Source: Clostridia bacterium
GTDB lineage: Bacteria; Bacillota; Clostridia; Oscillospirales; Acutalibacteraceae
Direction of reading: 5' to 3'
Assembly: GCA_017503135.1 (NCBI GenBank)
Contig: JAFVTQ010000003.1
Coordinates: 1 to 32,575 of the forward strand
Length of the DNA: 32,575 nt
Each line of letters starts with the position of its first letter. Positions within the stretch are counted from its first letter, which is position 1. A program made the translations under genes and the position numbers. Under the pieces are notes generated by a model, which worked only from the letters and a program-made list of their open reading frames with translations, made no database searches and was not told where the DNA came from. This document shows positions 31,142 to 32,575 of this stretch, piece after piece.

Positions 31142-32575
31142 ATGAAGTTTAAACTCACATCTTCACAAAAGAATTTTTACAATAAAAATTTCACTCTGGA
31201 CAGTCAAATCTGGAATCAGGGTGTTATGGAAACGTTTCCAAAAATATATTCCTATGAGGAAATTAATAACGCTTATAACAAACTTGTTGAAACTCATGAT
31301 AGTCTTCGCGTAAAACTTGTTGAAACAGACGATGGCATTGTTGCTGATGTTAGAGAACACGAATATATAAATTATCGTTTTTGGCAAGTTGAAACTGAAG
31401 AAGAGCTTATGCAAAAAGCTCAAGATTTTCTTAACGAGCCCATCGACCGTTATGGGCTTTTGGTTAACTGTGCAGTCTTTCAGACACCAACAACTTCGGG
31501 CTTTATGATTAACGCTCACCATATTGTTATTGATGGTTTTAGTGCAATAGCTATGGCTTCTCATGTGAACGAGTTTTTAAAAGATGAAAACTTCGCACCT
31601 GAAGTACAAAAATATGCCGATTATGTTGAAACTGAAGAAAAGCACAAGCAATCTCGTCGTTATGCAAAATCTCAAGAATTTTGGCTCAAAGAATTTTCAA
31701 TTCAACCTGATTGCAATATTGTTCCAGCATCTACAAAATCATTAGATTTCTCCTCATCAGAATCAAATCACAATATTTCATCAGAACTGATTAATAATAT
31801 CAAAGACTTCTGTGCAATCAATGATATTTCAATTACAACATTTTTCAATACAGTTTTGTCAATTTATTTATCTCGAAAGTATGAAACTCAAAAACTTACC
31901 ATCGGTACTCCCGTCCTCAACAGAACTTCTGCATTAGAGTTCAACACAGTTGGACTTTATATGCATCTTTTGCCGTTAATTGTAAACCTTTCTGACGATA
32001 CTTTTTTAGAAAATGCAAAACAAATCGAAGATTTTCAACTCAATTTGTTCAGACATCAAAAATTTACACAGAATGATATAAAAGAATTGCTCAAAGAAAA
32101 TGGCAAGGAGCAAAACAATCTCTTTGATGTTGCTTTTAATTATCAAGAATTTGATAAAAATGATGAATATCAGTTTGTTTTTAGATATAGCAATTATCTT
32201 TCACTTCCGTTAGAAATTCACTTGCACCAATTCAATGGTGAAAACCACAACCTCAAAATTCGTTACAGAACCGCTATGTTCGACAAGCAGGAAATTGAGA
32301 TTATGTTGAAATCTATAGTTACACTAGCAGAAAAAGTTCTTGAAAACTATGATAAAAACATTAATGAAATCGAAATGATTTCGACTGACGAAAAAGAAGA
32401 AGTTATCTCATCATTCAATGATACAGAACATACATACGATATATCTGCAAATACAACCTTGTATTCTCTTTTTGAAACTGCAAGTGAAGAAAACAAAGAC
32501 AAAGTATGTATCAAAGCAAATGGAGAAGAAATATCATTTGGTGACTTCAAAGCATATGCTGAAAGAATTGATAAC
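31142..32575 (+). CDS. nonribosomal peptide synthetase, N-terminal part (C domain and start of A domain)
   Basis: An open frame of 478 codons that runs off the window with no stop. The ATG has AAGGAG 8 nt upstream. Residues 1-420 are a condensation domain: LTSSQKNFY near the start, HDSLRV, and catalytic HHIVIDG with His126-His127 and Asp131-Gly132, then TIGTPVLNR and NTVGLYMHLLPL. From about 425 an adenylation domain begins (VISSFNDTEHTYDISANTTL, GEEISFGDFKAYAERI). An NRPS that opens with a C domain usually accepts an acyl group from another protein, here probably the carrier protein encoded divergently, so an N-acyl peptide is expected. Amino-acid specificity lies beyond the window. Confidence 0.93.
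   Translation, partial: MKFKLTSSQKNFYNKNFTLDSQIWNQGVMETFPKIYSYEEINNAYNKLVETHDSLRVKLVETDDGIVADVREHEYINYRFWQVETEEELMQKAQDFLNEPIDRYGLLVNCAVFQTPTTSGFMINAHHIVIDGFSAIAMASHVNEFLKDENFAPEVQKYADYVETEEKHKQSRRYAKSQEFWLKEFSIQPDCNIVPASTKSLDFSSSESNHNISSELINNIKDFCAINDISITTFFNTVLSIYLSRKYETQKLTIGTPVLNRTSALEFNTVGLYMHLLPLIVNLSDDTFLENAKQIEDFQLNLFRHQKFTQNDIKELLKENGKEQNNLFDVAFNYQEFDKNDEYQFVFRYSNYLSLPLEIHLHQFNGENHNLKIRYRTAMFDKQEIEIMLKSIVTLAEKVLENYDKNINEIEMISTDEKEEVISSFNDTEHTYDISANTTLYSLFETASEENKDKVCIKANGEEISFGDFKAYAERIDN

Noticed and set aside
31163-31564. 133-codon open frame on the minus strand
   Set aside because: It lies wholly inside the well-supported NRPS condensation domain on the plus strand and resembles no protein.
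1-32575. CRISPR array, insertion sequence or prophage
   Set aside because: No regularly spaced direct repeats, transposase, integrase or phage structural genes were found.

Overview
The window looks like chromosome from a low-GC, spore-forming Gram-positive of the class Clostridia, most like gut Ruminococcaceae/Oscillospiraceae. The signs are strong Shine-Dalgarno sites, consensus sigma-A promoters with 17-bp spacers, a spoVAD gene, a YtrA-type GntR/ABC operon, an iron-sulfur serine dehydratase and a gut-type NRPS locus. The species cannot be fixed from the sequence. No insertion sequence, prophage or CRISPR array is visible.

Layout. Positions 1-136 hold tRNA-Asp (cut by the window edge) and tRNA-Val, transcribed leftward from a clear promoter. 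An amino-acid permease follows (361-1791). Next is spoVAD with a 45-codon membrane ORF coupled to its stop codon (1942-3103). A long leftward operon, alaX-like/metG/tatD/Dabb/ABC exporter, runs from 9079 down to 3205. The class II aldolase gene fba (9278-10144) has a perfect consensus promoter and is divergent from a 347-residue protein (10258-11301) that appears to be an internally duplicated P-loop-type protein with both P-loops lost. A GntR-regulated ABC operon (11347-14022) carries its own operator. The rpsF-ssb-rpsR operon (14243-15434) has a 162-bp imperfect palindrome filling the ssb-rpsR spacer. A Wzy/ligase-like membrane protein (15550-17007) is divergent from a NatAB-like ABC pair (17181-19324).

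The right half continues with a YhcH-family gene and an L-serine dehydratase fused to an N-terminal Xre-type helix-turn-helix (19487-21373), a ferritin-like helical protein, and an alpha/beta hydrolase. A P-type cation ATPase (23010-25694) has a leader (25744-25858) that is a clear yybP-ykoY manganese riboswitch plus terminator, so the pump is best read as a Mn2+ exporter. An operon of an ECF-type sigma factor, a membrane-anchored beta-propeller protein and a small two-helix membrane protein (25925-28775) has the architecture of a sigma/anti-sigma system. The right edge is the start of a biosynthetic locus: a fatty-acyl ligase and a carrier protein (28917-30864) divergent from an NRPS opening with a condensation domain (31142 to the window end, incomplete), which suggests an N-acylated peptide product.

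The items most worth a second look are the ssb-rpsR palindrome, the lipo-NRPS locus, the sigma/beta-propeller operon, the doubly P-loop-less protein, the HTH-serine dehydratase fusion and the 45-residue ORF after spoVAD. All functional statements come from reading the sequence and recalled family knowledge; no database search was run.
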